Positions 1 to 10,976 are shown, counted from the first letter of the stretch. The stretch is 64,000 nt of DNA from Lumbricus terrestris (GCA_949752735.1 OX457040.1:6720097-6784096), one strand, 5' to 3'. The notes: generated from the sequence alone by a model not told the origin. Program-made: numbers and translations.

Positions 1-726
1 ATACATACATACATACATACATACATACATACATACATACATACATACATACATACATACATACATACATACATACATTCATACAAGCATACATGCATAC
101 AATTATGCACGAATACCTGCATGTTTGACAATTGTTTGCCCATCATGTATGCATGTATATTGATGTATGCATGAATGTATGTATGTTTGTATGTATGTGT
201 GTATATGTATACATGTATGTATGTATGCATGTATGAATGTATGTGCGAACGTGCTTACATACATACGTATGTATATGCATACATTTGGGTATTCACACAT
301 ACGTGCATACATATAGACATTCATGCATACATACATAAATACATATATGCATGCATAAATACATACACACATACATACATACAATACATACATACAATGC
401 ATACAATACATACATACATACATCATCATACAAACATACATAATGTATTTATGTATGTACGTACATATGTATGTATGTATATATGTATGTATCATACATG
501 CATACATACATACATAAATGTATGCATTGTATGTATGGCACATACATACAATGCATACATACAGTACATGCATACATACATACATATAATACATACATGT
601 GTCTGTATGTATGTACATACATATATGCATTATGTATGTATGTATGCATGCATGTATGTATGTATGTATGTATGTATGCATGTATGTATGTATGTATGCA
701 TGTATGTATGTATGTATGTATGTATG

Positions 727-760
<34 letters not shown>

Positions 761-1024
761 TGTATGTTGGTATGTATGTATGTATGATACATATACATGT
801 ACATACATACATGCATACATACATTCACAGACCCATACATGATATTACATATGCATATTATACATACATACACCACTGCATGCATACATACTTACTTACA
901 AACATACATACATACATACATTTATACACACATGCATACCTACATGCATAGGTTACATATATACATACATACATGCAATTATATATGTATGTTTGTGTAT
1001 ATATACAAGTATGTATGTATATAT
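1..1024. repeat. ATAC/GTAT microsatellite with strand switches
   Basis: Almost the whole stretch is a tetranucleotide repeat. It reads ATAC at 1-75, switches to ATGT-like at about 165-245, alternates in short blocks to about 600, is a nearly pure TATG run at 640-785, and returns to ATAC/ATGC after 790. Because both orientations are present on one strand, long segments can pair with each other as hairpins. The long open frames here (YIHT or MYVC repeats) only translate the repeat. The left edge lies outside the window. Confidence 0.95.
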
Positions 1025-1028
1025 GTTT

Positions 1029-1046
1029 GGGGTCCGTTCGGACCCC
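1029..1046. repeat. Perfect 8-bp-stem hairpin
   Basis: GGGGTCCG and CGGACCCC are separated by TT, immediately beside the microsatellite. It may be one terminus of a small DNA element together with the 15-bp repeat that follows; no partner end was found. Confidence 0.6.
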
Positions 1047-1089
1047 AGTTGGTAAACAACGTATGTAAAATGTGTTGGTAGGATGAAGG

Positions 1090-1163
1090 TTAAGTGTCGC
1101 GGGATTAAATGTCCGGTGCTAACTGTCGCGGTATTAAGTGTCGCGGGATTAAGTGTCATGGAA
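1090..1163 (+). repeat. 15-bp tandem repeat, about five units
   Basis: Five consecutive units of the type TAAGTGTCGCGGGAT, the second and third diverged and the fifth losing its end. The CG-rich units stand out in AT-rich surroundings and resemble transposon subterminal repeats. No family assigned. Confidence 0.7.
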
Positions 1164-1170
1164 CCCATTT

Positions 1171-1802
1171 ATTGCTATTTCTGTATGAGACAACGAAGCG
1201 GAACTAAAACGTCTCTGATTGCAGCAAGTCATTTGACACAAAATCCTCTGTGTGTTAGTCTGTGATGAAGAAAATTAACGCAGAGTCTGATTATCTGCAA
1301 ACAGAGCACAACATCTTAAATTAGTTTGGTTGTCACAACCTTCTCTTTGGCTGGTTTAATGATCTGTGTTTCGAACCAAAATGAGAAACAATAAATTTTA
1401 CCATGGTTGTCATTAAAACGACATCACTCTGAAAAGAGATCGACATTGCGTGTTAGGAAGACCGAGATCAATATAAATGGTCTGGATTAAGGAGCGACTT
1501 CAGGCCTACAGCAAACTAAATGAGGGAACGGATAATGGAATGGATGACGACATTTGAAGTATGAACCAGCCTAAAAGCACATTTTGATCCAGAGAAGAAC
1601 GTGTAGCCAATAAGGCGCTGTTGCTGTGATTTGAACTACGAAATATCTGTATACACACATGCAATCAAACGGTCCGAAACATTGTAATGTGATTCTTTTA
1701 GAAACTTCTTAAAATAATTAATACTAATTCAAACCAAGGACGTAATGTATTGTGAACCTTTAAAATCTCATCACCGTCCGCTGATTTCACACATGGGAGA
1801 AT
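1171..1802. other. No recognisable feature
   Basis: Unique-looking AT-rich DNA. No open frame of note, no repeat shared with the rest of the window that I could see, no RNA gene. Confidence 0.5.
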
Positions 1803-1945
1803 AGCTAATAAATCAGCGCTAAGTAAATTCAAGCCAGCTATAGATTCATGTAGGCTGATCTGTTCGTTCCAGAGAAAGATCAGAATCCGGGGATGGTCAA
1901 GAGGAAATTCTGAACTGATCTACAATAGTTGCTCTCTTAATGAGA
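1803..1945 (+). repeat. Dispersed repeat, copy 1 (segments A then B)
   Basis: Two blocks recur about 1 kb downstream. Block A (about 1814-1895, beginning ATCAGCGCTAAGTAAATT) reappears inverted at about 2869-2950. Block B (about 1895-1940, containing GGTCAAGAGGAAATTCTG) reappears in direct orientation at about 2816-2860. Order and relative orientation therefore differ between the copies. Confidence 0.75.
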
Positions 1946-2467
1946 TGTCATCGGCCAATGCTGCAACCCCCCCAAAAATTGTTAAATTTTGGAAAAATAA
2001 TAGTATGCGCCTAAATTATAAGATTATGAAGTCGCATTTATACCAATGGGAACGTTGGGGACAGCTTAAATAATTTTCAATTACCATTAACGACCTTTGT
2101 TGTCTTAATGTCTTAAGATGCCATGAAAATCCGATCTTACCTTCTTCACTACAGCTGCATGCGAACGGTGCGCCATTATAATTATACACCCTCAAAATTC
2201 TTTTCGATTGAGCTATAATATACTGTAAAATTAATAAGTTTAATGCTGCTATCTTGTTGTCACAATCTATGACCATAATATTATAGGACATGTAAGATGG
2301 ACTTTTTAAGTTGTTAATGATCGAACATTGATGAAATTATATAATCTTTTCTTTAATTGAGCGCCTGCAAGACGCACTGCGCTTTACATTTACAAGTTAT
2401 GCAGTAATCTTAATTAAACTTAACTACTAACTGAACAGACAGCTTTGCAATTACAACGGCGCTAATA
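1946..2467. other. Mostly unassigned; LINE/SINE-like tail near 2360
   Basis: At about 2358-2400 lies a string with GAGCGCCTGCAA and GCACTGCG that resembles text at about 60710-60760 and 63010-63060, suggesting a dispersed 3'-end sequence. The rest, including an open frame on the minus strand at 2016-2291, shows nothing recognisable. Confidence 0.35.
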
Positions 2468-2562
2468 GCAGCCTACAAAGCACATCCGCCCAACGGGGGC
2501 TCGAACCTGCTACCTCTCGCACTCTTGGCCAGCGTGTTAACCGTTACTCTACCGGGCCCCCA
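2468..2562 (-). repeat. tRNA-like SINE head
   Basis: Read on the minus strand this has an A-box-like GGTAGAGTAACGG followed about 35 nt later by a B-box-like GGTTCGAGCCC, in the order of an internal RNA polymerase III promoter. A run of G/C at one edge could be an acceptor stem, but I could not fold a complete cloverleaf with a convincing anticodon arm, so it is called a tRNA-derived SINE head rather than a tRNA gene. Confidence 0.5.
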
Positions 2563-2811
2563 AAAATTGTGTAGCTTCATTCAGACACCAGTCCTGTTTA
2601 TGGTGTTTTTAGTATGCTAGAAGTTTGTTTTCATTGCATTGTAAGTAATTATTATTTTTATTCTCGTCAACGGCCATTGATGTTATAGGACGACGTTAAA
2701 CTGTGGACTAATAATAATAAATCTTTATTGCTTTAAAAAGAAACAGCTGAATAATTATCATTCTAAGTAGGCCTATCGTAATTAAAGTAATAAATCAACT
2801 AATAAAAATAG

Positions 2812-2952
2812 AATTCGGGGAGGGTCAAGAGGAAATTCTGATCTGATCTACAATAGTTGTATTGCATTGACCAGATTCTGACCTTTCTCTGGAACGAGCA
2901 GATCAGCCTATCTATAGCTGGCTTAAATTTACTTAGCGCTGATTTAATAATT
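2812..2952. repeat. Dispersed repeat, copy 2 (B direct, A inverted)
   Basis: Partner of the repeat at 1803-1945. Block B comes first in the same orientation, then block A as its reverse complement, so the two A blocks form an inverted pair about 1 kb apart enclosing the tRNA-like SINE head. Confidence 0.75.
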
Positions 2953-3597
2953 AATTAATTAACTTAAATTAATAATAATTTTAATTAATTAAAGTATCGT
3001 AATTTTTAACTCTGTCGTTGATTTGTTGAACTCATATATACGGCGCCCTTAGGCTTCGTCTTACTATTTTATCTAGTTTTATTTTTGGTTTGTTTTATGA
3101 GGTTTACGGGTACGATGTACCTCGGCATTGACCTCCCACTATACAGGCTTACAGGGTTTTACCCCTTGGCAGCGGCCCAGTGGTGCGTTGTTTCGAATAT
3201 TTCTGACACTTATATAGAGTCGGCCAACCACATTAAAAAAGTGTCTAACGAGGCCTTCAACTTGACCAGTGTTTGCGAAATTTTAGGCTTCCAGTGACTT
3301 TGAATTTGACCATGTATAGGCCTACGTTCGTTGGAATTTTGTCCAATTAACGCAGTACACATGCGCAATTAATGAGAAACCCAGGACCTAATAAAGACAA
3401 AACAAAATATGTCCCTACCTGAACTGTGTTAAAATTGCGTTCAAGGACAACCGCATGCAGCGCCTCTAATTGCAAAGTTTGAAACTGCGTCCTTGGATAC
3501 CAAATTAATTGTGGTTGCTAAGAAGACTATAGCGGCATATATGCCATATAGGATTGACGCGGGATATCACTGCCAATAATAACAGCGCCAAGAAGTT
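2953..3597. other. Unassigned; diverged motif copy at 3230
   Basis: TTAAT-rich at 2945-2995. A 70-codon open frame at 3085-3297 has no recognisable content. The text ATTAAAAAAGTGTCTAACG at about 3232 also occurs at about 15520 and is a variant of the dispersed AAAGGTGTC motif. Confidence 0.4.
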
Positions 3598-3599
3598 TA

Positions 3600-3712
3600 T
3601 TTGGTCACCTGTGATTTGTTAATGGCCCCAACAAAGACCATTAGCGACGCCCTCCTCCTTTATCCAGACTTGGGACTGGCACTGGCAGAGTGCAACCAGT
3701 GGCGGAGTTCTG
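3600..3712 (-). repeat. SINE body (type-1 tail), fragment
   Basis: On the minus strand it reads CTCCGCCACTGG, then CCAGTGCCAGTCCCAAG, then GGAGGAGGGCGTCGCTAATG. This matches the 3' half of the full-length SINE at 7052-7334; the tRNA-like head is missing. Other copies of the body lie near 27940, 38560, 57918 and 61890. Confidence 0.75.
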
Positions 3713-4628
3713 TCTGTCATATTGGTGACATTCTGGTTTTATAAGCACTTCTATCTTACGGACTTAAGTTCTTGATGCTGACCTGATTATGGCTTCGTTG
3801 ATTATGGTTTGGGGACGCCATCTGTTGATCGAAGTTCCTCTGTCTATGAGGCAATGATTATGTATTACCGAAAATGACGTAAGCCTAAATCTAACTGGTG
3901 ACCAATCTTTGACACTGTAAGAACTAACGCGGATCTGAGGATTGATAGTAGTCTCTGTTGAACAACACTACAAAATAATATAGCTTCACAGTGCAGGCAT
4001 TAAACCCCACAGTCGATCGTATCGTGAGCTGAGACCGGTTGACGATCGACTCTATTGACTGTGCCCGCATTCGTCGCTGTATAAAATAAGGGAGCCAGAA
4101 CAGAGCGTTATGGGAGACCAAATGGAGAGAGGGTCCAGGGCACCTATATTTTCTCACATAATCACATCACTGGACCGTCCTGCTAAGATATGACATCTTG
4201 TTGCTTCCAGGTCGTTTACATTGAGTCAATTTATCAGTGGAAGACAGACAAATTGGAAAACACCACAACTTGTGAAAAAGAAATTCAATAAATTCCGCAA
4301 TCAGAAAGCGCCTGCTGAAGTGGTTAGGTCGTTGATAACGGAAAACTGTCCTATAAGAACAATAATTTGAATGTAACGAAATAAGCGAAGACTGAGTAAG
4401 ACTGTACGATGATTGACTGTACGATGAAAGAACAGGTTAAAGCATAGACTAGGACAACGTGACGGTTGGCCATTTAACTTATGAACATCCATAGGAAGGC
4501 AGAGAACCAACAGAAGTCTGTTGTGCACGTAGCCGAAAAATGTACATGCGTCAGCTCCTATAAATAGAAGCGTTTCAAGCGAATGACGCGCTCATCGGCT
4601 ATGCCCTAATATCATCGAAGGTGTGAAA
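3713..4628. other. No recognisable feature
   Basis: Two minus-strand open frames (3924-4157 and 4301-4528) show no domain or motif I know. I see no repeat shared with elsewhere in the window. Confidence 0.4.
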
Positions 4629-5075
4629 AGCTCTTAAGTGTTGTAATATGCCGAGCAAATTTCTGTCCAGGGTAACGACCACTGCTGTCATTGACCCTTG
4701 TCAAATCTGGTCCATCCATCGACGGTGATTATTCCAACTTTAATTTGTCACTTAGACACCTTAAAATATGGTTCTTACAACGCTATATAAAAGTATGAAA
4801 GGCATTTTTCGCGAATAAGCTTTGTACGTGCATCCATTCATTCATTCATTCATACGGAAATTTATATAGTAAAACTTATATAGAAATACTACGCGCACCC
4901 AAAAAGAACAATCTTAAGTATAGATAGAAAGAATTCTGGTATAGAGTCCCAGGTGTTTATGCATCGTTCGCGTCATTTCACTGTAGGAGAAGGATCCTGA
5001 TTGGACCATGGTCTATGACAACAGAGGCCGTAACCCTGGACAGAAATTTGCTCGGCGTATTACAACACTTAAGAG
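4629..5075. repeat. Fold-back element with about 85-bp inverted arms
   Basis: The left arm (4629-4720) and right arm (4992-5075) are imperfect inverted copies; shared text includes GACAGAAATTTGCTCGGC and TTACAACACTTAAGAG. About 270 bp of non-coding spacer, including a short ATTC run at 4833-4852, lies between. Single arms occur at 9478-9510, 44452-44537, 48757-48836 and 58941-59028. No transposase; a non-autonomous fold-back or MITE-like element. Confidence 0.7.
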
Positions 5076-5204
5076 GTTGCATGCTTCGCTCCGGTTATAT
5101 AGCTATATATAACAGTTCGAAAGGTGCTTAATTTATTGCATTAGGCTTCCATTGTGTTGCTTGTCCGATTAAAAAATTACTTTTTACAAAGTCTAAATTC
5201 TTCA

Positions 5205-6066
5205 ATTCCTTTACCGTGGACGACTATCTTACGTTTATTTGTTTGATGGATGCTATAAGGTATGGCAGCTCTTCCTCTTCCAGTTTTGCGTTAGACGTTT
5301 CCGACAATGTAATCGTATTAATCGAATTCTCCTGTCATTATATAGCGCCATTTGAAAGCCAAGCACCGATCAACAACTTATCCCAAACTAGCGCATCAAT
5401 AGCAAAGGCCTCTGACGCTTGAAGACGTCGCAAAACGCTTACATGCTAAAAAAGATAAAATAGAACACCTTTTATAGAGAGATTTATGTTTATATAAATA
5501 GTTGTCATTTACGATGAGCATTCATACACTATATACTCAAGCGGCTTTTGAGGCCAAATACCCGACGTCAACGTCAATAGCTTTTGATATCGAAGGTTTA
5601 TAATAAAATGTTCTTTACAATTAGACAGAATTATTTTCTATCAGTTTCATACTTGCTAATACTAGTCAAGATGCTTGCACCGGATTGAAGACTTTGCGTC
5701 AACATGTTCTTAGCATCGGTATAATGAGGGCGTGTGGCCATGCCTCTACCTCGCCGTCTTATCATGCCACCAATTGTAGTGTACAGTTAGCGTACTCATT
5801 ATCATTGACTTGGCTATAATTATGGGCGCAGAACTATATATAGAACCAAACTTCTGCCCTGGCGGATATTTGAACCTCTGACCAAGAGTCCATATCGATG
5901 ACCTAATATGACAGGAGAATGAGACAACGACCACATTGTCGGAAACGTCTAACCCAAAAACTGGAAGAGGTGATCGTTTATAGATAACAACGAAGAGGAA
6001 GAGCTGCTATACTTATAGCATCCATCAAAGATATAGACGCAAAATAGTAGCTCGCATTAAAGGAGT
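5205..6066. repeat. Large inverted repeat
   Basis: The arm at about 5205-5345 reappears as a reverse complement at about 5905-6066. Shared text includes GATGGATGCTATAAG, GCAGCTCTTCCTCTTC and TTAGACGTTTCCGACAATG. The right arm has extra sequence of some 25 bp in the middle. The two open frames here (5216-5422 plus, 5746-5934 minus) are not equivalent frames of the arms, which argues against coding. About 560 bp of spacer. Confidence 0.7.
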
Positions 6067-6117
6067 TTTTCTTTAAGTTATACATCAACATATAAGATCT
6101 GAACAACGTTAATCTAA

Positions 6118-6180
6118 GAAAATTCTATCTCGTCCGTATATAAATCATCTCTTTTACAGGTTTAAAAGGTGTCTTAAAAT
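6118..6180 (+). repeat. Short dispersed repeat with AAAGGTGTC
   Basis: AATTCTATCTCGTCCGTATA and TCTCTTTTACA precede AAAGGTGTC at 6165-6173. The same arrangement occurs at about 8130-8180 with similar spacing, so motif and upstream text belong to one repeat. Confidence 0.65.
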
Positions 6181-6579
6181 CAATAAATTGCAATGACTGT
6201 GTCGATCAAACTTCAAATGAAAATAATTTTTTATAATTATCGTAGTGTCACCTCGTCGAGTTTTTCTTTTACGGTTCGTGCCTTCATCTGTTACCAAAAC
6301 TACAGATTTAATGATAAGTTGAAGGAAAAATGTACAAATTAAGCCGTCGATGGTTATTGTAGCATCATTACAAATAATTTCGAGGGTGTCCAACTCACGC
6401 GTTCGGCGATAGATAATTATTCACGAAGTACCGTGTTTATTAGAGTTACAGTAATAGGCCTGATATTATTATTAACTCAAATCCTCATGTCCTAGTAATT
6501 CATATTATTTTCACACCCAGTGCATTTACACGAAGTAGTCTTTTCGCACACAATTATAACGTCTTATTACAATTCAATC

Positions 6580-6650
6580 ATTCGTTCAAGTGTTTATATA
6601 GCGCCTCTTCGAGGAAACTAATCAGAGGCGCAGAGAAGAAGCAGTCGCTA
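6580..6650 (-). repeat. L2-type 3' tail fragment
   Basis: The minus strand carries GCGCCTCTGATTAG followed by GAGGCGCTATATAAACAC, matching the 3' end of the L2-like LINE at 36467-37566 and the type-2 SINEs. Confidence 0.6.
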
Positions 6651-6714
6651 CGTATACCTATTGCGTAAAATTATACGAAGATAACTTTTAAAACTCCACC
6701 ACTGTTCGTATAGT

Positions 6715-6805
6715 CTCAAAGCGCCAGTCTAAAGCCTGGATGAATGAGGAGGGCGACGCTATGTAAACCTTTGTCACCAAACTGTGTGTTTAAAATGCAA
6801 CAAGC
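6715..6805 (+). repeat. SINE body (type-1 tail), fragment
   Basis: Contains GCCAGTCTAAAGCCTGGATG, GAGGAGGGCGACGCTATG and a degraded form of ACACAGTGTCGTTAAA at the expected positions. No head; diverged. Confidence 0.6.
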
Positions 6806-7051
6806 CAAATCAACCAATATTATTATTATCTATACATCTGAGCATAACCATCAATGGCGAGGAAGTTTAATTAATCGGGCAGAAGTTTTCTAAAAGAAAC
6901 AATCAGAAGATGTCAGAAATGCTTAGGTCGCTTAAAGAATGTGAGATTGTCTCATTAGGGCAACAAACAGACACGAATGGAATGAGGCTAAGTCAAGACT
7001 GAGAGTGATGTTATTGGCTGGATGATGACAGAGGTGGTGGTGGTGGTGGTA

Positions 7052-7334
7052 TTTGCAGTTTAACGCCACTGTGTGATAACAAGGACCATTATCGACACCG
7101 TCCTCCTTTATACAGTCTTTGGACTGGCAGTGGCACAGTGCAAGCAGTGGCGTAGTTGATGATAGAGGGTTGACTACAGAGCAGACACTGCATCTGAGTT
7201 TCATGCCGAAGCGTTGAGCAATTGCGAGTGAAGGACTTGTCTAAGGTCCCTACGCGTCGACTTGAGGTGGATTCGAACCTGCAACCCTCCAATTGCAAGG
7301 CGACGAACATACCCACTAGAGAACCGCGCCCCAT
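7052..7334 (-). repeat. Near-full-length tRNA-derived SINE, type-1 tail
   Basis: On the minus strand the element starts near 7334 with GGGGCGCGGTTCTCTAGTGG (A-box region), then a B box GGTTCGAATCC at about 7270, then the shared body ACCTTAGACAAGTCCTTCAC, a region ending in GTCTGCTCTGTAG, and the type-1 3' half with CCAGTCCAAAGACTG and AGGAGGACGGTGTCGATAATG, ending at GTGGCGTTAAACTGCAAA. This copy joins the head to the 3' body and so defines the family. SINEs do not code for protein and rely on LINE enzymes; open frames overlapping here are spurious. Confidence 0.8.
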
Positions 7335-8590
7335 TAGTATTCGTAGTTCGACAGCAAATTATTGCAGTTAATAAGGTCTCTGATGCATACGTTGCAACAC
7401 CTTAGGCAAATGAGTCTACATTCTGGGCTCTTATTTTAGTGTCTTTTATCAAAAACCATGCCTCGCGCCATTGATGAATTTTGTAACAACATTATAAATC
7501 ATTTAAAAGGTGTGCCACAAGAGCGATCTCCGAATGTGTGGGCGAAATACCGTTGTTAATAATGCACCAAACTATGGCAAATTCTTATTATAATATTATT
7601 GCATCCTACTAGGCTCGTTGATTTTTTAATTCCGTAGCGTATAGCTAGAATTGTTGTTGACGACTTTCCTAATGGAAATTCATTTTGCAACCAATTATAT
7701 TTATTATTGTATAAGTAAAAAAGGTGTGCTCGGCGCCTTCCCATCTTCTTGAGGCATCAGTATTATGATAAAATATTGATCTTCTTGAGGACAAGCCTAT
7801 AATTTATAAGTAAACTATCGAGCAATAATGTTTCGGTGCAGGTGAGCCATTTCCAGCTGTCGTACAATGACGAAGGACATAATTGTATTGAGCCACGTTA
7901 CCCTCGCATCTCACCGTTGATGCCACTTACAACACTTGCAGCCTAACTGGGTGAACGTTTTTGATAATTATGCTTCAATTTTTATATGCACTGTTGACCA
8001 AAGAGATATTTAATCAGATGGTTGCATTAGGGAATTGCGATATCATTACTACATTTTGAATCATTGTGTATTATGTTCCTGCATGTATATACGTATAAAT
8101 TTATGTGGGATCATGCAAGGTCAATCCAAAAAATTCTATCTCGTCCGTATATAATTCGTCTCTTTTACACATTTTAAAGGTGTATTAACATCAACGAATT
8201 ATTTTAGCTCAAAGTTACTTAATCTTTTACCCGTTTGCCCCGTAAATATCCGCTGAAGACGGGCTTAAAATTTAAAAATGAAACGCTAAAGGCTTAACTG
8301 TCGCATTTGTCTTAATCTTTGCTCCATTTCAGGACGTGTGAGTCGAGTCATATCACTGTACGAAGTGGTCGTTTTTTAGTGTCATGTGCAAGAGCTGGTG
8401 GTGACCGTCCTTATTTTATTCTATCTTTAGATTGACACCACTCGAAAACGAAACGGGGTTTATTCATTGATTCATGTTTAACGAGACGAATCCTTCGTGA
8501 CAGTTGTACGTTGAGTTTCGATAGATATTGTCCTTTGAACTGACGTGAGAGATTGATGATGATGAATTTGATTACGGTATAGATTCTCAG
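7335..8590. other. Unassigned; motif copies near 7503 and 8172
   Basis: Holds AAAAGGTGTG near 7503 and, at 8130-8180, the partner of the repeat at 6118-6180. No plausible coding or RNA gene seen; open frames at 7556-7744 and 8411-8611 (minus) are unremarkable. Confidence 0.4.
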
Positions 8591-8597
8591 ATTAAGG

Positions 8598-8690
8598 ATA
8601 CTGTCTGACAAAGATCATTGACGTTGCCCTCTTCTGTCATTCAGATTTTTGACTGGCAACGTCAAAGTCGGAACAGTAGCGCCGCTCTGA
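8598..8690 (-). repeat. SINE body fragment, strongly diverged
   Basis: Matches the type-1 body only in blocks: AAGATCATTGACGTTGCCCTC and GACTGGCAACG on the plus strand correspond to the reverse of the body. Low similarity; the call rests on block order. Confidence 0.4.
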
Positions 8691-9214
8691 ATTTGATCGT
8701 TGCATATTAATTATGTCGTATTATATTAATTTATTATAAAATAATTACGTTCACACTCAATGGGAAATATGAGGCCATCGCAGACACTAATAAAGGTGTT
8801 TAAATTTGAAACGCTCTTCTTACATTAGCAGGCGTAAAGAAATCCTACCACTTCCATCCGAAATCAGCCTTCCATCGGCTATTACAGCTATAATGCTGTT
8901 CAGATTCAAATTAGCCTTGTCTTGGTATGGTAGTTTGATGTTTTTGTGAAATTTATGCTGTGATACCTGTTCACCAGAGTGGTCTTTGCCAGCTGGTTAT
9001 AATAAGCAAAGAATTTTAAAGAAAATATAAACGAACTTACTTACATAAGGTTGTATGGCCTATTCATTACTTTTTGGCCTATAATTATGCTCGTTGCTGC
9101 TAGATATTTGTTTAGCTATTAAATAGTTACGAAATTTTCCTAATAAAATAGTCAAAATAATAGTCTCAATTTAGATAAATAATAGTTATTGTGCTTCACA
9201 GCAAAGTTTCCTTC

Positions 9215-9475
9215 AGTGGATGTACATTACTTTCGGGCAAAGAATAATGATCTACATGGACTCTGCCGTCAGTCATCAGCAAGTCTCCTGCCTCTGCCTC
9301 CTCGACATATCCGCTGCATTCGACACCATTGATCACAGTCTCCTTCTACATCGACTATCTTCTTGGGTTGGACTCCCTGGCACTTCTATGCAGTGTTTCT
9401 AATCGTTCTTGTCTTCCAGATCCCCTTCTCTGTTAAAGCCTGCAGCCACTGTTCGCAGCCTCTTCCTCGCTCTTG
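9215..9475 (+). pseudogene. L2/CR1-like LINE reverse transcriptase fragment
   Basis: The frame at 9220-9402 encodes QVSCLCLLDISAAFDTIDHS followed by LLLHRLSSWVGLPGT. This is the conserved palm start (LDLSAAFDTIDH) of reverse transcriptases in L2/CR1-type non-LTR retrotransposons, with the first catalytic aspartate. The surrounding frame breaks within about 60 codons and continues in another frame, so the copy is dead. It ends where the fold-back arm text GACAGAAATTTGCTCGGC begins (about 9478). Confidence 0.8.
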
Positions 9476-9477
9476 TG

Positions 9478-9510
9478 ACAGAAATTTGCTCGGCATATTA
9501 CAACACTTAA
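9478..9510 (+). repeat. Fold-back arm, interrupted by a transposon
   Basis: Matches the arm at 58941-59028 up to ACAACACTTAA. The arm continues after the piggyBac-like insertion at 10482 with TTAAGAGCTTTCTTCTT, as in the uninterrupted copy at 59020-59035. Confidence 0.8.
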
Positions 9511-10481
9511 CCCTCGGGCTACCAAGGGGGGGTGGTTGCCACCCCCCCTAGGTTTTTTGCAAATTTTTCTCGTTCCGTCTGGAATAAAATTTTGAAAAAA
9601 TTGGTAGCTGTAGAGGGTTCATTGGGACACATTTTGAGCTAAACCTTTTGATGATGCCCCCTACCGTTCAAAAGTTACACCAGATATACCCAAGGTACCA
9701 GGGGGGGTGGATACCACCCCCCCCTAGAATATCGTCTGTAACTTTTCCGCCCCTTAATATTAAGAGATACAAATTATACCATTCTATAGAGGGAATGCGG
9801 GGCTACATTTCCATGCTCATTGAGTTGTCTTTTTACAACCGGAAGTGCTCAAAATAAATTAAAATATATATAAAGGTGTTTTATTTTCATAAAATTGTCA
9901 TGTTTTGTCTATTATAACTTATCCATAATTTATTTTCTAATATAAATAAATTATGCCAATCTGTAGAGGGCATTTAGGGCTATTTTCTAATACTAAATAA
10001 TTTAAAATTTGATGACCGGAAGTGCTCAAAATAAATTAAAATGTATAAAAATGTTGGGTTTTTTTGCAACGCGAACCGATATGTTTGCGTAAACGTTTTT
10101 CAGCAGCTATAACATGTTTTTTTGTTTTGATTTAACATAAAACAGACTTATTACTAGTTTTTATAGTTGAATATTGGACTTTATTATATGCAAACTACTT
10201 TTTATATATAAATCATGTATAAAACACACAGAATCTAATATATTCCCTATGCGTAAGCATGCATTTTGTGGAATCGATGGGTACCCATGGTAAAAAATTC
10301 ATAATTTCGGGGTGCCTTCATATTTTCTAAACCTAAATATACCATTTTGTGCAGAAATGAATGCTGAATCAAATGGTGTATTACAAGTTATGATATCTCA
10401 AACCAAACCCAAAATCCAGGGGGGGTGGTAACCACCCCCCTTGGTAGTCAGTGTTACAAAAAAAGCTTGGTAGCCTGAGGG
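9511..10481. mobile_element. piggyBac-like non-autonomous element, 971 bp
   Basis: Flanked by TTAA at 9507-9510 and 10482-10485. Terminal inverted repeats are CCCTCGGGCTACCAAGG at the left and CTTGGTAGCCTGAGGG at the right. TTAA duplication and ends starting CCC are hallmarks of the piggyBac superfamily. C/G homopolymer runs lie just inside both ends and near 9700-9722. No transposase frame, so it depends on an enzyme elsewhere. Related copies: 32350-32751, 41386-42869, 43417-43640, 52757-52860. Confidence 0.88.
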
Positions 10482-10510
10482 TTAAGAGCTTTCTTCTTTC
10501 GCCTTATGCA

Positions 10511-10789
10511 GTTACCCGGAGTTGTCCTCCATCGATAATTACATAAATAAAACTGAACCTGGCAACTTCTGTGAAGATAAGCAAATCATGAATTATTTTA
10601 TCAGGGTTTAGTCATTTATAATGCGCCTCTTTTCGCCAAAATCCGCACAAGAGAATTAATGTTTGAGCTCGAGCTGCACCTCTTATAATTCAGTTGATAT
10701 CGTCTTCAGGGTGTGTAATAACGATATTCTAAATACATGGAATATGCATATATTCAGAGAATATGGATTTGCGACATCAGAAGTAGAAA
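10511..10789. other. No recognisable feature
   Basis: AT-rich sequence between the split fold-back arm and the ACG microsatellite. Nothing recognisable. Confidence 0.4.
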
Positions 10790-10976
10790 CGACGACGACG
10801 ACGACGACGAAGACGACGACGAAGACGACGACGACGACGACGAAGACGACGACACGCACACACGCACGAACGCACGCACACATCCACACACACGCACACA
10901 CATACACGAACGCACGCACGCACATAACCCCAAGACACCCCCCACACGCACACACATACACACGCTCGCACACATA
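10789..10976 (+). repeat. Compound (ACG)n and (CACGCA)n microsatellite
   Basis: ACG trinucleotides with occasional AAG at 10789-10855 pass directly into CACA/CGCACA repeats to about 10976. Poly-Asp, poly-Thr and Ser frames here are repeat translations. Confidence 0.95.

Noticed and set aside
103..951. Overlapping open frames of 120-260 codons rich in YIHT or MYVC
   Set aside because: They translate the ATAC/GTAT microsatellite in every frame on both strands.
2468..2562. Functional tRNA gene
   Set aside because: A and B boxes are present but no complete cloverleaf or convincing anticodon arm; it fits a SINE head.
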